Assembly: GCF_012027635.1 (NCBI RefSeq)
Contig: NZ_SNUS01000001.1
Span: 186,001 to 250,000 of the forward strand
Direction: 5' to 3'
Source: Thermococcus sp. 21S9
GTDB taxonomy: Archaea > Methanobacteriota_B > Thermococci > Thermococcales > Thermococcaceae
DNA: 64,000 bases
Below the pieces are notes generated by a model. That model ran no database searches. It was not told the DNA's origin and saw nothing but the letters and a program-made list of their open reading frames with translations. Numbering within the stretch: position 1 is the first letter of the stretch; each line of letters opens with the position of its first letter. The translations under genes and the position numbers were made by a program. Positions 44,258 through 52,670 of this stretch are shown one piece after another.

Positions 44258-44349
44258 CGTGGCAGGGACTCCCGTGGCCTGACGGAGTGAGTGCTCAAAT
44301 CAGAAAAAACCAAAGGGGGTGATACCCCGTAGGGACCCCCTATTTTTCT
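44258..44349 (+). ncRNA. Small RNA candidate with own promoter and terminator
   Basis: TATA (ATATTTATAG, 44233-44242) predicts a start at about 44260. The transcript can fold CACG/CGTG and ACTCC/GGAGT stems. It ends in AGGGGGT...ACCCCCT (44314-44320/44335-44341) followed by ATTTTTCT. No conserved RNA family is recognised and no C/D boxes are present. An alternative is an upstream leader of hsp20, but the T-run should end transcription about 160 bp before that gene. Confidence 0.45.
44314..44349 (+). terminator. Hairpin plus oligo-T terminator
   Basis: Perfect 7-bp stem AGGGGGT/ACCCCCT with a 14-nt loop, followed by ATTTTTCT. It is the only good bacterial-looking intrinsic terminator I saw in the window. 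Confidence 0.6.
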
Positions 44350-44435
44350 AACGCCCCGCCCCGGCGACTTCTAATGCCTTTTCTATCCCTCTGCGCGGTA
44401 TGTATGCACTTTTAGTCACCTTTTGTATAGTAAAT

Positions 44436-44483
44436 CGAAAAGTTTATAAAGGGTTCCTTTTTAGTAACTACTGGTAACCAAAA
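44436..44483 (+). promoter_or_regulatory. hsp20 promoter with Phr operator
   Basis: TATA is at 44438-44450 (AAAAGTTTATAAA). The operator has the three conserved blocks of the Thermococcales heat-shock repressor Phr: TTTA at 44460, TGGTAA at 44472 and AAAA at 44480, placed across the expected transcription start as described for Pyrococcus furiosus hsp20. Release of Phr on heat shock should switch on hsp20. Confidence 0.8.
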
Positions 44484-44509
44484 TAAAGGCCGTCGGGAGG
44501 TGATGCCCG

Positions 44510-44992
44510 ATGGTCTGGAGAAGGGACCGCTACTGGGACCCGTTCGACATAATGAGGGAAATCCAGGAGGAGATTGACGCAATCTTCCGCGACTTCATGA
44601 GGGGCCCAAGGCTCTGGAGAACCGAGCCCAGGGAGAGCATTGCCATCAGCGAGACCTGGCGCGAGCCCTTCGTGGACATCTTCGACAGGGGAGACAGGTT
44701 CGTCATCACCGTCGAGCTCCCAGGGGTCAGGAAGGAGGACATCAAGCTCCGCGTTACGGAGGACACCGTCTACATCGAGGCCCAGATAAAGCGCGAGAAA
44801 GAGCTCGAGGAGGAGGGCGCGATAAGAATCGAGCGCTACTACAGCGGTTACAGGAGGGTCATCAGGCTTCCGGAGGAGGTCATTCCCGAGAAAGCCAAGG
44901 CCCGCTACAACAACGGCGTCCTCGAAATCGAGCTTCCCAAGAAGGCCCCGAAGAAGCCCGAGGGAGAGGGCTTCGAGGTCAAGATTGAGTGA
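44510..44992 (+). CDS. hsp20: Small heat shock protein, Hsp20/alpha-crystallin family
   Basis: 160 residues. A variable N-terminal arm (1-50) precedes the alpha-crystallin domain (about 55-145: PFVDIFDRGDRFVITVELPGV and NGVLEIELPK) and an IxI-like C-terminal VKIE. It holds unfolding proteins in large oligomers. The ribosome-binding site is GGAGGTGAT. Phr-type control is predicted. The AAA+ chaperone gene follows at 45089, the same pair that Phr controls in Pyrococcus. Confidence 0.93.
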   Translation: MVWRRDRYWDPFDIMREIQEEIDAIFRDFMRGPRLWRTEPRESIAISETWREPFVDIFDRGDRFVITVELPGVRKEDIKLRVTEDTVYIEAQIKREKELEEEGAIRIERYYSGYRRVIRLPEEVIPEKAKARYNNGVLEIELPKKAPKKPEGEGFEVKIE

Positions 44993-45088
44993 AGTCAGCT
45001 CTTTCGTTGTTTCCATTTGAACGGGCTCTGCCCTTCAGGTAAAATAAAGCCCATCACAATCATCGCTCACAAAACGGAGGTGGTGTAT

Positions 45089-47479
45089 ATGAGCGAGAAG
45101 AAGGAAATCAAGCTTAAGGTCGCGTCCGCTTATCAGAGGGACGTTGGAAGGGGAATCGTCAGGATTGACAGGACTGCCATGCGCGAGCTTGGCGTCCAGC
45201 CCGGCGACATAGTCGAGATTATCGGAACCAAGAACACCGCCGCGGTCGTCTGGCCCGCCTATCCAGAGGACGAGGGACTCAACATCATCAGAATGGACGG
45301 AACCATCAGGAAGAACGCCGGCGTCGGACTCGGCGACGAGGTTACGGTCAGAAAGGCCGACGTCAAGGAAGCTAAAAAGGTCATCGTTGCTCCGACCGAG
45401 CCAATTAGGTTTGGAAGGGACTTCGTCGAGTGGCTCCACAGCAGGCTCGTCGGCAGGCCCGTCGTCAGGGGAGACTACATCAAGATAGGAATCCTCGGTC
45501 AGGAGCTCACCTTCGTCGTCACCGCCACGACTCCAGCCGGAATAGTCCAGATAACCGAGTTCACCGACTTCCAGGTCAGCGAGAAGCCCGTCAAGGAGGT
45601 AAGCAAGACCGCCACGCTCGGCGTTACCTACGAGGACATCGGTGGCCTGAAGGACGTCATCCAGAAGGTCAGGGAGATGATTGAGCTCCCGCTCAAGCAC
45701 CCGGAGATATTCGAGAAGCTCGGCATCGAGCCCCCGAAGGGTGTCCTGCTCTACGGTCCGCCGGGAACCGGTAAGACTCTACTCGCCAAGGCCGTCGCGA
45801 ACGAGGCAAACGCCCACTTCATAGCAATCAACGGACCCGAAATAATGAGCAAGTACTACGGTGAGAGTGAGGAGCGCCTCAGGGAGGTCTTCAAGGAAGC
45901 CGAAGAGAACGCGCCGGCGATAATCTTCATCGATGAGATTGACGCCATCGCTCCCAAGAGAGAGGAGACCCACGGCGAGGTTGAGAAGCGCGTCGTCAGC
46001 CAGCTCCTGACGCTGATGGACGGTCTCAAGAGCAGGGGCAAGGTCATAGTCATAGGTGCCACCAACAGGCCAGATGCCATCGACCCGGCCCTCAGGAGGC
46101 CCGGAAGGTTTGACAGGGAGCTTGAGGTCGGCGTTCCCGACAAGCAGGGCAGAAAGGAGATACTCCAGATACACACCAGAGGAATGCCCATCGAGCCTGA
46201 CTTCAGGAGGGACAAGGTGCTGGAGATACTCGAGAAGCTCCGCGGTGACGAGAGGTTCAGGGACGTTATAGACAGGGCCATCGAGAAGGTAGAGAAGGCG
46301 AAGGACGAGGAGGAGATAAAGAGGGCCCTCAGGGAGCTCGACGAGAGGCTCTACGACGAGGTCAAGGCGAGGCTCATCGACGCGCTCCTCGAGGAGCTGG
46401 CCGAGGTCACCCACGGATTCGTCGGTGCCGACCTCGCGGCTCTGGCGAGAGAGGCAGCGATGGCCGCACTCAGGAGGCTCATCAAGGAGGGCAAGATTGA
46501 CTTCGAGGCCGAGCACATACCCAGGGAAGTCCTCGAGGAACTCAAGGTCACGAGGAAGGACTTCTACGAGGCCCTCAAGATGGTCGAGCCGTCAGCGCTC
46601 AGGGAGGTCCTCCTCGAGGTGCCGAACGTCCGCTGGGAGGACATCGGAGGCCTCGAGGACGTCAAGCAGGAGCTCAGGGAGGCAGTGGAGTGGCCACTCA
46701 AGTACCCGGAGGCCTTCATGGGACTCGGAATCACCCCGCCGAAGGGAATCCTGCTCTACGGTCCGCCGGGAACCGGTAAGACCCTCCTCGCCAAGGCAGT
46801 AGCGAACGAGAGCGAGGCCAACTTCATCGCCATCAAGGGCCCAGAGGTGCTCAGCAAGTGGGTCGGCGAGAGCGAGAAGAACATCAGGGAGATATTCAGG
46901 AAGGCTCGCCAGGCGGCTCCGACGGTGATATTCATCGACGAGATTGACGCAATAGCTCCGCGCAGGGGAACCGACGTCAACCGCGTCACCGACAGGCTCA
47001 TCAACCAGCTCCTCACCGAGATGGACGGAATCCAGGAGAACAGCGGTGTCGTCGTCATCGGTGCCACCAACAGGCCGGACATCATCGACCCGGCCCTGCT
47101 GAGGCCAGGAAGGTTCGACAGGCTGATACTCGTGCCAGCTCCGGACGAGAAGGCCAGGCTGGAGATATTCAAGGTGCACACCAGGAAGGTCCCGCTGGCC
47201 GAGGATGTCAACCTCGAGGAGCTCGCCAAGAAGACCGAGGGCTACACCGGTGCCGACATCGAGGCCGTCGTCAGAGAGGCCGCGATGCTCGCCATGAGGA
47301 GGGCACTCCAGGAGGGCATCATCAAGCCCGGCATGAAGGCCGACGAAATCAGGAGGAGGGTCAAGGTCACCATGAAGGACTTCGAGGAGGCCCTCAAGAA
47401 GATTGGACCGAGCGTCAGCAAGGAGACGATGGAGTACTACAGGAAGATACAGGAGCAGTTCAAGCAGTCCCGCGGTTGA
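45089..47479 (+). CDS. cdc48: Cdc48/VCP-type AAA+ ATPase
   Basis: 796 residues from ATG 45089 behind GGAGGTGG. N-terminal double-psi barrel (about 10-90) and second subdomain (about 105-190), then two AAA modules with GPPGTGKT at about 222 and 560, [12 protein letters not shown]-type Walker B and arginine-finger regions. The D1 module carries a charged insertion (about 370-430; [20 protein letters not shown]) typical of the Thermococcales protein. It extracts and unfolds proteins, probably feeding the proteasome. Confidence 0.94.
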   Translation: MSEKKEIKLKVASAYQRDVGRGIVRIDRTAMRELGVQPGDIVEIIGTKNTAAVVWPAYPEDEGLNIIRMDGTIRKNAGVGLGDEVTVRKADVKEAKKVIVAPTEPIRFGRDFVEWLHSRLVGRPVVRGDYIKIGILGQELTFVVTATTPAGIVQITEFTDFQVSEKPVKEVSKTATLGVTYEDIGGLKDVIQKVREMIELPLKHPEIFEKLGIEPPKGVLLYGPPGTGKTLLAKAVANEANAHFIAINGPEIMSKYYGESEERLREVFKEAEENAPAIIFIDEIDAIAPKREETHGEVEKRVVSQLLTLMDGLKSRGKVIVIGATNRPDAIDPALRRPGRFDRELEVGVPDKQGRKEILQIHTRGMPIEPDFRRDKVLEILEKLRGDERFRDVIDRAIEKVEKAKDEEEIKRALRELDERLYDEVKARLIDALLEELAEVTHGFVGADLAALAREAAMAALRRLIKEGKIDFEAEHIPREVLEELKVTRKDFYEALKMVEPSALREVLLEVPNVRWEDIGGLEDVKQELREAVEWPLKYPEAFMGLGITPPKGILLYGPPGTGKTLLAKAVANESEANFIAIKGPEVLSKWVGESEKNIREIFRKARQAAPTVIFIDEIDAIAPRRGTDVNRVTDRLINQLLTEMDGIQENSGVVVIGATNRPDIIDPALLRPGRFDRLILVPAPDEKARLEIFKVHTRKVPLAEDVNLEELAKKTEGYTGADIEAVVREAAMLAMRRALQEGIIKPGMKADEIRRRVKVTMKDFEEALKKIGPSVSKETMEYYRKIQEQFKQSRG

Positions 47480-47535
47480 CCGCGTAGCACCTTCACATTT
47501 TTAACTTCTTCCGTTCTATCCTCTGAGGTGGTTCG

Positions 47536-48003
47536 ATGAGGAGGAAGCTTGAGGTTTTGGTTTTTCTGGCGGTAGTTCTGATGATGTACCTCTATCCACT
47601 CTCGATAGTCCCGCTCCTGCTCCTCGCGAGGGAGTGGGAGGAATTCCGGGAGGAGTGGAAGAAGTCGGCCCTTTTCATAGGGCTCTCGATACCGCTCTAC
47701 GGGGCGAAGATTGCCCTCGGCATCTCAGGCTGGGCCAAGACCCTTGGAATAACGCCGGTTCACGTTTCGTCGGCGGTCTGGTGGGCGGTTTATCTGGCCT
47801 TCACGGCACTCCAAACGCTGGCGGTTTACTACGTCTACCGCGTCGGAAAGGGGCTGGGCGACTACGCGAGAACCGGTGGGCTCGTAATGCTGATTGCCGT
47901 CCCGCTCCACCTGCTCAGCCTCAAGCTCTACTTCATCCTCACGTGGACCGGGTTGCTCCTCTTCCTGCTCGGTCTTGAAAAGAGGAAGGAGGTGATAGGA
48001 TGA
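47536..48003 (+). CDS. Four-span membrane protein, hypothetical
   Basis: 155 residues, hydrophobic segments at about 6-28, 44-62, 82-102 and 112-145. The ribosome-binding site AGGTGG lies 6 bases before ATG 47536. Its stop overlaps the next ATG (ATGA at 48000), so the two genes are coupled. No family recognised. Confidence 0.7.
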   Translation: MRRKLEVLVFLAVVLMMYLYPLSIVPLLLLAREWEEFREEWKKSALFIGLSIPLYGAKIALGISGWAKTLGITPVHVSSAVWWAVYLAFTALQTLAVYYVYRVGKGLGDYARTGGLVMLIAVPLHLLSLKLYFILTWTGLLLFLLGLEKRKEVIG

Positions 48004-48245
48004 TTTACGGAGTGCTCTTGAGCATACCCGCGAAGTTCGTGACCAAGTACGAGGACGAGGTCAGGAAGACCATCGGCTACGGCATAGCAAGGGGCGACAT
48101 AATAAGCTTCACAGAGGCCCGCTACAAGGGCGACGTCGCCTTCGTGATGCTCGCCCGCTCCAACAGGGCCGCGGAGAGGGTCGTAAACGAGCTCAAGGAA
48201 CTGCCGATAAATGTCAAGGTCATTGAGATTGAGGGCGAGAGCTGA
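48000..48245 (+). CDS. Small alpha/beta protein, hypothetical
   Basis: 81 residues with a beta-alpha-beta pattern (YGVLLSIPAKFV, then a helix, IISFTEARY, VAFVMLARS, helix, KVIEIEGE), compatible with a ferredoxin-like or ACT-like dimeric fold. Coupled to the membrane protein upstream by ATGA. Function unknown. Confidence 0.65.
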   Translation: MIYGVLLSIPAKFVTKYEDEVRKTIGYGIARGDIISFTEARYKGDVAFVMLARSNRAAERVVNELKELPINVKVIEIEGES

Positions 48246-48317
48246 GTTTCCATCGTTCTTTATATTTTTGTACCAAAAATTAATAAAAACCTGTTGCCCA
48301 CTCCCATTGGTGATTTC

Positions 48318-49043
48318 ATGGATACTTTGTTTGCACTCTATCTGTTCTTGTACGCGGTTGGAAGTATTGGAATGGTGCTCTGGTTTCTGGTCAAGGTCCG
48401 CCCGAAGTTCCCCTCGGTGCTGGCAACGGTCATCGTCGTGTTCTTTGGTGTGATGGTCGTTCTGTTCATAGACCTAATCCTCGAGTTCGCAATGGCACCG
48501 CTGACTGGTGGCGTTGACGCCTCTCTGGGCTACATGTTCAAGATATCCATCACAGAGGAAACGATGAAGATACTAATCGTCTTTCTGGGGATTTTTATAG
48601 CGCGGGAGGAATCAACGTGGACGGACACGAAGCTTACACTCGCGCTCATCGCTGGAATCGTGTTCGGCATCGTGGAGGGGCTGGGGTACGTCTTCAACTA
48701 CAACTACACTCCCGTGGGAACCCTGATTCTGTTCGCCACGAGACTGCATCACGCGATTTTAACGGCCACACTGATGGCAGGAATTCTCCTCATAACGAAG
48801 GGCAGAAAACTTGAAGGGGCGGTTATCGCGGTCTCCCCGTACCTGGTCCACGCGTTCTTCGATTACTTTGTGTCCGTCAGAAACTACGTTGGGACCTCCC
48901 TCATGGTGATAGTGAGCTTCGTGATGTTCTTCGCAGGAATCCGCCTTCTCCTGCCGGTAATCAAGGAGGAAAAGAGAACGAGGGAGAGATTCCAGCGCGA
49001 GGCCACCGTGAGTATAAAGGACAACTGGTTCAACAAGATGTGA
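48318..49043 (+). CDS. PrsW-like intramembrane protease
   Basis: 241 residues from ATG 48318 (GGTGAT 6 bases upstream), about eight spans. The PrsW/CPBP glutamic-type motifs are in order: SITEETMK, GIVEGLGYVF, RLHHAIL and LVHAFFDYF. PrsW cleaves anti-sigma factors in bacteria; the archaeal substrate is unknown. TATA-like TTAATAAAAACC is at about 48279-48290. No sigma-factor system exists here, so another membrane protein must be the target. Confidence 0.75.
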   Translation: MDTLFALYLFLYAVGSIGMVLWFLVKVRPKFPSVLATVIVVFFGVMVVLFIDLILEFAMAPLTGGVDASLGYMFKISITEETMKILIVFLGIFIAREESTWTDTKLTLALIAGIVFGIVEGLGYVFNYNYTPVGTLILFATRLHHAILTATLMAGILLITKGRKLEGAVIAVSPYLVHAFFDYFVSVRNYVGTSLMVIVSFVMFFAGIRLLLPVIKEEKRTRERFQREATVSIKDNWFNKM

Positions 49044-49045
49044 AC

Positions 49046-49195
49046 TCAAGCCACCCATTCAAGCTCGTAGCTCCTCGCGCGGAGCTTCGCCATTTCTTCC
49101 ATCGCTATCCTTTCCGCCTTCTTTATGTCGTTTGTAACGACTATCTTCTCTTTGGGAAGGGCATTGTTCAGGTAGTAGACAATCCTCACGAGCAT
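49046..49195 (-). CDS. 49-residue microprotein A
   Basis: 49 residues from ATG 49195, preceded by GGGGGTGAT. The C-terminal half (AERIAMEEMAKLRARSYELE) matches its neighbour at 49370 in pattern and both end YELE plus a few residues. TATA-like GTTTTTAAAATTGG at about 49243-49256 on the minus strand. The longer frame to 49309 lacks a supporting start. Alpha/beta, no known family; likely DUF-type small archaeal protein. Confidence 0.6.
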   Translation of the reverse strand: MLVRIVYYLNNALPKEKIVVTNDIKKAERIAMEEMAKLRARSYELEWVA

Positions 49196-49212
49196 CGTTA
49201 TCACCCCCAGTG

Positions 49213-49229
49213 TATCACCCGTGGTGAGG
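49213..49229. promoter_or_regulatory. TGM-like site (weak)
   Basis: TATCAC-N5-GTGAGG matches the glycolytic TGM at 10 of 12 positions and lies between TATA and start of microprotein A. The duplication of a GGGTGATA ribosome-binding sequence could produce it by chance. Confidence 0.25.
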
Positions 49230-49369
49230 AAATTTTGTCCCAATTTTAAAAACATTATTGTCTCTAAAGTGACACCAATGAACAGAAAGGTTCGGACATA
49301 AATAGGCATTGATAACCAATTAAGAACACGAGAACGTATGTGGTCAGCTGAAGAATTATGGAAGAAGAG

Positions 49370-49519
49370 TCACTCGAGCTTCTCAAGCTCGTAAACGACA
49401 GCGTCCTTCCGCCTGAGCTCCTGAACCGCTATCCTTCTGGCCTCGTCGGCCGTTTCGGCCTCGAACACTATCGTCTTCCCGCTCTCCTCTCCGCCGTGGA
49501 GGGTGAGGGCCCACTTCAT
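49370..49519 (-). CDS. 49-residue microprotein B (sister of A)
   Basis: 49 residues from ATG 49519, which follows GGTGATAAC. Sequence begins MKWALTLHGGEESGKTIVFE and ends VVYELEKLE. Same length, same spacing of a central helix (A-RIA-xE) and the same YELE end as microprotein A, so they are tandem paralogues. It shares a symmetrical TATA with the divergent JAMM gene. Too short for routine gene calling. Function unknown. Confidence 0.6.
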   Translation of the reverse strand: MKWALTLHGGEESGKTIVFEAETADEARRIAVQELRRKDAVVYELEKLE

Positions 49520-49546
49520 GTTATCACCGCGAAGGTTGTCATATTG

Positions 49547-49563
49547 CCAAACTTTATAAGTTT
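49547..49563. promoter_or_regulatory. Symmetrical TATA shared by microprotein B and JAMM protease
   Basis: CCAAACTTTATAAGTTT reads as a good TATA on both strands. The JAMM ATG at 49584 lies about 28 bp to one side (leaderless) and microprotein B about 30 bp to the other. Confidence 0.5.
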
Positions 49564-49583
49564 ATTGGGGCCAGATTTGTCAC

Positions 49584-49991
49584 ATGAGGCTCATCATAAG
49601 GCGTGAGATTATCAAAATGCTCATCGAGATGGCCAAAAACGCCAACGTTGAGGTCTGTGGCTTTCTGCTTGGACGAAAGGAGGGACCAGAGAAAATAAAC
49701 TTTTTGGTCCTTGAGGCCAAGCAGGTGAGGAACCGGCTCGACTCACCGAGCGCCTTCGAGATGGAACCGGAGGAGATGGTTAAAATTCTCGACGAGGCCG
49801 AAGCGAAGGGCCTCGAAGTCGTCGGAATCTTCCACTCCCACCTCAAGTGTCCTCCAGTGCCGAGCGAGCGCGATTTGGAGGGAATGAGGAACTGGCCGAT
49901 TGTTTGGCTCATCATCACGCCGGAAAGGGAAGTTAGGGCGTGGGTTTTGGGTGATGGAGGGATAGAGGAAGTTAAGATTGAGGTCACTTAG
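49584..49991 (+). CDS. JAMM/MPN+ metalloprotease (desampylase-like)
   Basis: 135 residues. The JAMM site is complete: E23, H84 and H86 in FHSH, then S94 and D97 (HxHx7Sx2D). Archaeal homologues remove ubiquitin-like SAMP proteins from targets. It is transcribed divergently from the two microproteins, a context worth testing for substrate or inhibitor roles. Probably leaderless from the symmetrical TATA. Confidence 0.85.
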   Translation: MRLIIRREIIKMLIEMAKNANVEVCGFLLGRKEGPEKINFLVLEAKQVRNRLDSPSAFEMEPEEMVKILDEAEAKGLEVVGIFHSHLKCPPVPSERDLEGMRNWPIVWLIITPEREVRAWVLGDGGIEEVKIEVT

Positions 49992-50006
49992 AATCATGAA
50001 TCGAGC

Positions 50007-50741
50007 TCACTCATCCCTAATCACTATCTCTATCCTCCTGCCCTCGCGGTAGCCCTTCATCGCCGAGAGCATGCCCTTTATAGTCTTCTCGACGAGCTCC
50101 TGAACCCAGTCCTTCATCGGAAGAACCTGTCCGTCTATCTTGACGGTGACTTTGGGCTTCGAGCTCAGCACAACGCAGTCCTTGAGCGTTTTCTCGCCCT
50201 TAACTATCATCTTCGCCATCTCGGCGCACTTGAAGCCACAGAGGCCACAGTCTATGTTGGGAAGCATAAAAGCCCTCTTCTCGACGAGGTCGGCGAGCTT
50301 TTCAGGCTCTTTGGTGGCGTCAATGACGGGGAGACCGCCAATCTCCTCAACACCCGTCGAAGCTATGACCCCGCTCACCGCTATGGCGAGTCCATCGTTG
50401 AGCTCCTTAACGTCTTCCTCGCTCCTCGCACATATCACCTTGGGGACGTGCCCTATCGATTTGAACCCCTCAATCAGGAGGAAGTCTGCCGAAACCATTG
50501 AGAAGAGCGCGTTTACGTCCTTGGCCTTAAACAGGAGCGCGTCGGTGTCGTGGGCGTGAACTATAACCTCATCTGCAACCTTCGAGAACCGCCAGGTGTC
50601 GCTCCCTTCCCTGTCGAAGTCCGCGTGCATGCTCTTCGCTATCGCAACGCGGTAGTTTCTCTCCTTCAAAACCCTCGCGACGGCCTCAACCGTCGTCGTC
50701 TTCCCGCTCTTCTTGAAGCCGACGAAGGCAACTCCCCTCAT
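50007..50741 (-). CDS. mobB: MobB-like molybdopterin-guanine dinucleotide protein with Fe-S domain
   Basis: 244 residues. P-loop GFKKSGKTT at 8-16 and the MobB pattern (SMHADFDREGSDTWRF, FLLIEGFK) are clear. The C-terminal part has a cysteine cluster CGLCGFKC plus a distal C, a likely [4Fe-4S] site that bacterial MobB lacks. It supports guanylation of the tungsten/molybdenum pterin cofactor, which Thermococcales oxidoreductases need. It begins 9 bases after the Sm-like gene on the same strand. Confidence 0.82.
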   Translation of the reverse strand: MRGVAFVGFKKSGKTTTVEAVARVLKERNYRVAIAKSMHADFDREGSDTWRFSKVADEVIVHAHDTDALLFKAKDVNALFSMVSADFLLIEGFKSIGHVPKVICARSEEDVKELNDGLAIAVSGVIASTGVEEIGGLPVIDATKEPEKLADLVEKRAFMLPNIDCGLCGFKCAEMAKMIVKGEKTLKDCVVLSSKPKVTVKIDGQVLPMKDWVQELVEKTIKGMLSAMKGYREGRRIEIVIRDE

Positions 50742-50750
50742 GCTACCACC

Positions 50751-50966
50751 TCACAGCAGGGTTATCCAGTTGAGGTCGTCTATTTTGACTATCAGCTCCT
50801 TTGCCCTGTTGCCGGCGTAGTCGTTAACGTCCCTGAGCAGGATTACCTCCTCGTCGAAGTCCTCAAGGATTCCCGAAAAGCTGGTCTCGCTTCCAACGCC
50901 GACCGCTACTCTCTTACCCTTCCAGCGCTCCAGCGTCTTGTCGAGCAGGTACTGCTTCTCGCTCAT
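50751..50966 (-). CDS. Sm-like (LSm-fold) small protein
   Basis: 71 residues from ATG 50966 behind GGGGGTGG. The pattern GKRVAVGVGSETSFSGILEDFD ... ELIVKIDDLNWI fits the Sm1/Sm2 strands of an archaeal Sm-like fold. It may bind RNA or act as a ring-forming adaptor. It is co-directional with mobB. Confidence 0.65.
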   Translation of the reverse strand: MSEKQYLLDKTLERWKGKRVAVGVGSETSFSGILEDFDEEVILLRDVNDYAGNRAKELIVKIDDLNWITLL

Positions 50967-51060
50967 AGCCACCCCCGCCGTTGCTATGCGCTCCTCTTTT
51001 AATACTTTCCCGCATCACAAAGCCTATAAGCGGGCCACCGTTCCTCCTTCAGGTGGTGGT

Positions 51061-51888
51061 ATGAGACTCGTCACGAAGAACGAAGCCGTTAAGCGCGCGC
51101 TTATCGAGGAGCTCAGGAAGGCGGGAATACGCTTCGAGGTCCGCTCAAGGGAGGGCTATGAAGCCTTCGTCGGCTACCTCATCGAGGGAACGCTGAAGGA
51201 AATCGAGGAGAAGATTGAGAACCTTGAGGGGGCCGACGTCGAGGCGATAAAGGAGGGCTTCCTCTCGTTCAGGGAGAGCCTCAACCACGTTCTCGAACAC
51301 CTCAAGGCCGGCGAAAAGGCCGACGAGCTACTCAAAGAAGGCCTCTGGGTGGCTGAGCTTCTCGACCAGCTTTACCGCAACGGGGCGATAGAGTACGACG
51401 GCGTCAACGTCAGGCTCAAGGAGGGAATCAATGTCGATGAACTGAAGTTCGAGTTCAAGTTCCCCTTCAACCTCGTCCACAATCCAGAGGCGGTGGAAAA
51501 GCAGGTGAAGCAGTTCGCCTTCGTTGATTTGGTCATAGAGCATGAGTTCGAAATCCTTGAGCTGAACATCGCCAAGGTGAACGCCCTCGGAAAGATAGCG
51601 AGCAAGTACTTCCCCGAGGACTACCTGCTGAAGGTCTACTTCGCCCTCGTCGGCAGGGCAATCCTCGCGGAGGAAATCCTGAAGGCCCTCGGCGACAAGA
51701 AAATCCCGGAGGAGGAGCTCGTCAGGGGCTTCCTAAGGGCCTCGCCGATAGCAGTGCCAACGCCGAAGGGGACGCTCGTCATTAACTACTCGCGCGACTC
51801 CTTCGAGGAGACTCTCAGGCTTCTAAAGAGGCTCGGCTACGTCGAGATAAAGGGCGGAAAGGTCAGGAAGCTCAAGGAGTTGAGCTGA
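51061..51888 (+). CDS. Hypothetical helical protein with C-terminal winged-helix-like segment
   Basis: 275 residues from ATG 51061, 3 bases after GGTGGT. Mostly helical and acidic up to about 130, then an alpha/beta stretch, and a C-terminal FEETLRLLKRLGYVEIKGGKVRKLKEL that resembles a winged-helix tail. No family recognised. A long inverted repeat with T-runs follows the stop. Confidence 0.65.
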   Translation: MRLVTKNEAVKRALIEELRKAGIRFEVRSREGYEAFVGYLIEGTLKEIEEKIENLEGADVEAIKEGFLSFRESLNHVLEHLKAGEKADELLKEGLWVAELLDQLYRNGAIEYDGVNVRLKEGINVDELKFEFKFPFNLVHNPEAVEKQVKQFAFVDLVIEHEFEILELNIAKVNALGKIASKYFPEDYLLKVYFALVGRAILAEEILKALGDKKIPEEELVRGFLRASPIAVPTPKGTLVINYSRDSFEETLRLLKRLGYVEIKGGKVRKLKELS

Positions 51889-51899
51889 TTTCAGTTTCT

Positions 51900-51925
51900 T
51901 TTTTGGTCAACGAAATGACCAAAAA
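51900..51925. terminator. Bidirectional terminator between convergent genes
   Basis: TTTTTGGTCA (51900-51909) and TGACCAAAAA (51916-51925) form a perfect 10-bp stem with loop ACGAAA. The T-run precedes one arm and the A-run closes the other, so it can end transcription from both sides between the gene at 51061-51888 and mptE. Confidence 0.6.
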
Positions 51926-51959
51926 CGGCACCCAATCGTTCACTCGAATGACCACTTAA

Positions 51960-52670
51960 TCAGTCAGTTTCCGGCTTCAAATACTCAATCCTCGCCCTTC
52001 TGTTTTTCTCCAGCCACTCCAGCAGTTCCTTCGCGAACTCGAACTTCTTGCGCTTGCTCTCCCAGACCGGCGAGTGCTCCTTAAGTGAGGGCTTACTCCA
52101 CCTCCCGACGGTCTCGCCGAAGTCGAAGCCGACCAGCGTTATCTCCCTGGCCCCAAGTTCTTCAGCAAGAAAGACCGCTCTGTCGCCGTCGGTAAAACCG
52201 CCGAAGTTGTAGATGATGTCCAGAGGCTCGGTCTGGCAGGTGCCAAGGATTCTCGACAGAAACGGGACGTAGGAGACGAGCTTATCTCTGTTGTCCCCGT
52301 GAGCGTGGACCACAAGGAAAGCGCCCCGGTCGTTGGCGAGCTTTATGTCCGAAATCCTTCCGTCGAGGTCCGTGACGATTACATCGGGAATGAGGTCAAA
52401 GTCGAGCAGGGCAGTCGTCGCGCCGTCGGCAGATATGAGCGTCCTGTCGGAAAAGTCGAACTCTTTTAATGCGTTTTCAAGGCTTGGACCCGCGCCGAAG
52501 ACGTAAACCTTCCGGCCGGTTACTGCCTCAAGCTCCTCGCGGAGGATGTACTCATCACTCTCAAGGAGGAGCGAGCGGAGTAGCTCGGCTGACTTCCGGT
52601 CTTCCTCGATTGAGTAGCCCATCTCCCTCACGATGCGAAGGTAGAAGGGTTCCCAGTCCTCCCACCTCAT
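51960..52670 (-). CDS. mptE: 6-Hydroxymethyl-7,8-dihydropterin pyrophosphokinase MptE (DUF115)
   Basis: 236 residues with FGAGPSLE, SADGATTALL and VTDLDGR, the glycine-rich and acidic motifs of the archaeal MptE/DUF115 family. It makes the pterin diphosphate of methanopterin-type or folate-type cofactors. The start overlaps the Mut7-C gene stop (ATGA). Confidence 0.85.
   Translation of the reverse strand: MRWEDWEPFYLRIVREMGYSIEEDRKSAELLRSLLLESDEYILREELEAVTGRKVYVFGAGPSLENALKEFDFSDRTLISADGATTALLDFDLIPDVIVTDLDGRISDIKLANDRGAFLVVHAHGDNRDKLVSYVPFLSRILGTCQTEPLDIIYNFGGFTDGDRAVFLAEELGAREITLVGFDFGETVGRWSKPSLKEHSPVWESKRKKFEFAKELLEWLEKNRRARIEYLKPETD

Larger units (their letters stand above)
44111..44509. 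other. 399-bp intergenic region: AT-rich leader, RNA candidate and heat-shock promoter
   Basis: No protein-coding gene is seen. 44111-44230 is AT-rich without clear signals. A TATA at 44232-44243 precedes a structured RNA candidate ending in a terminator at 44349. The hsp20 promoter with its Phr operator follows at 44436-44483. Confidence 0.6.

Noticed and set aside
44258-44349. Fluoride or other known riboswitch
   Set aside because: The conserved core bases of the fluoride motif are absent and there is no matching transporter downstream.
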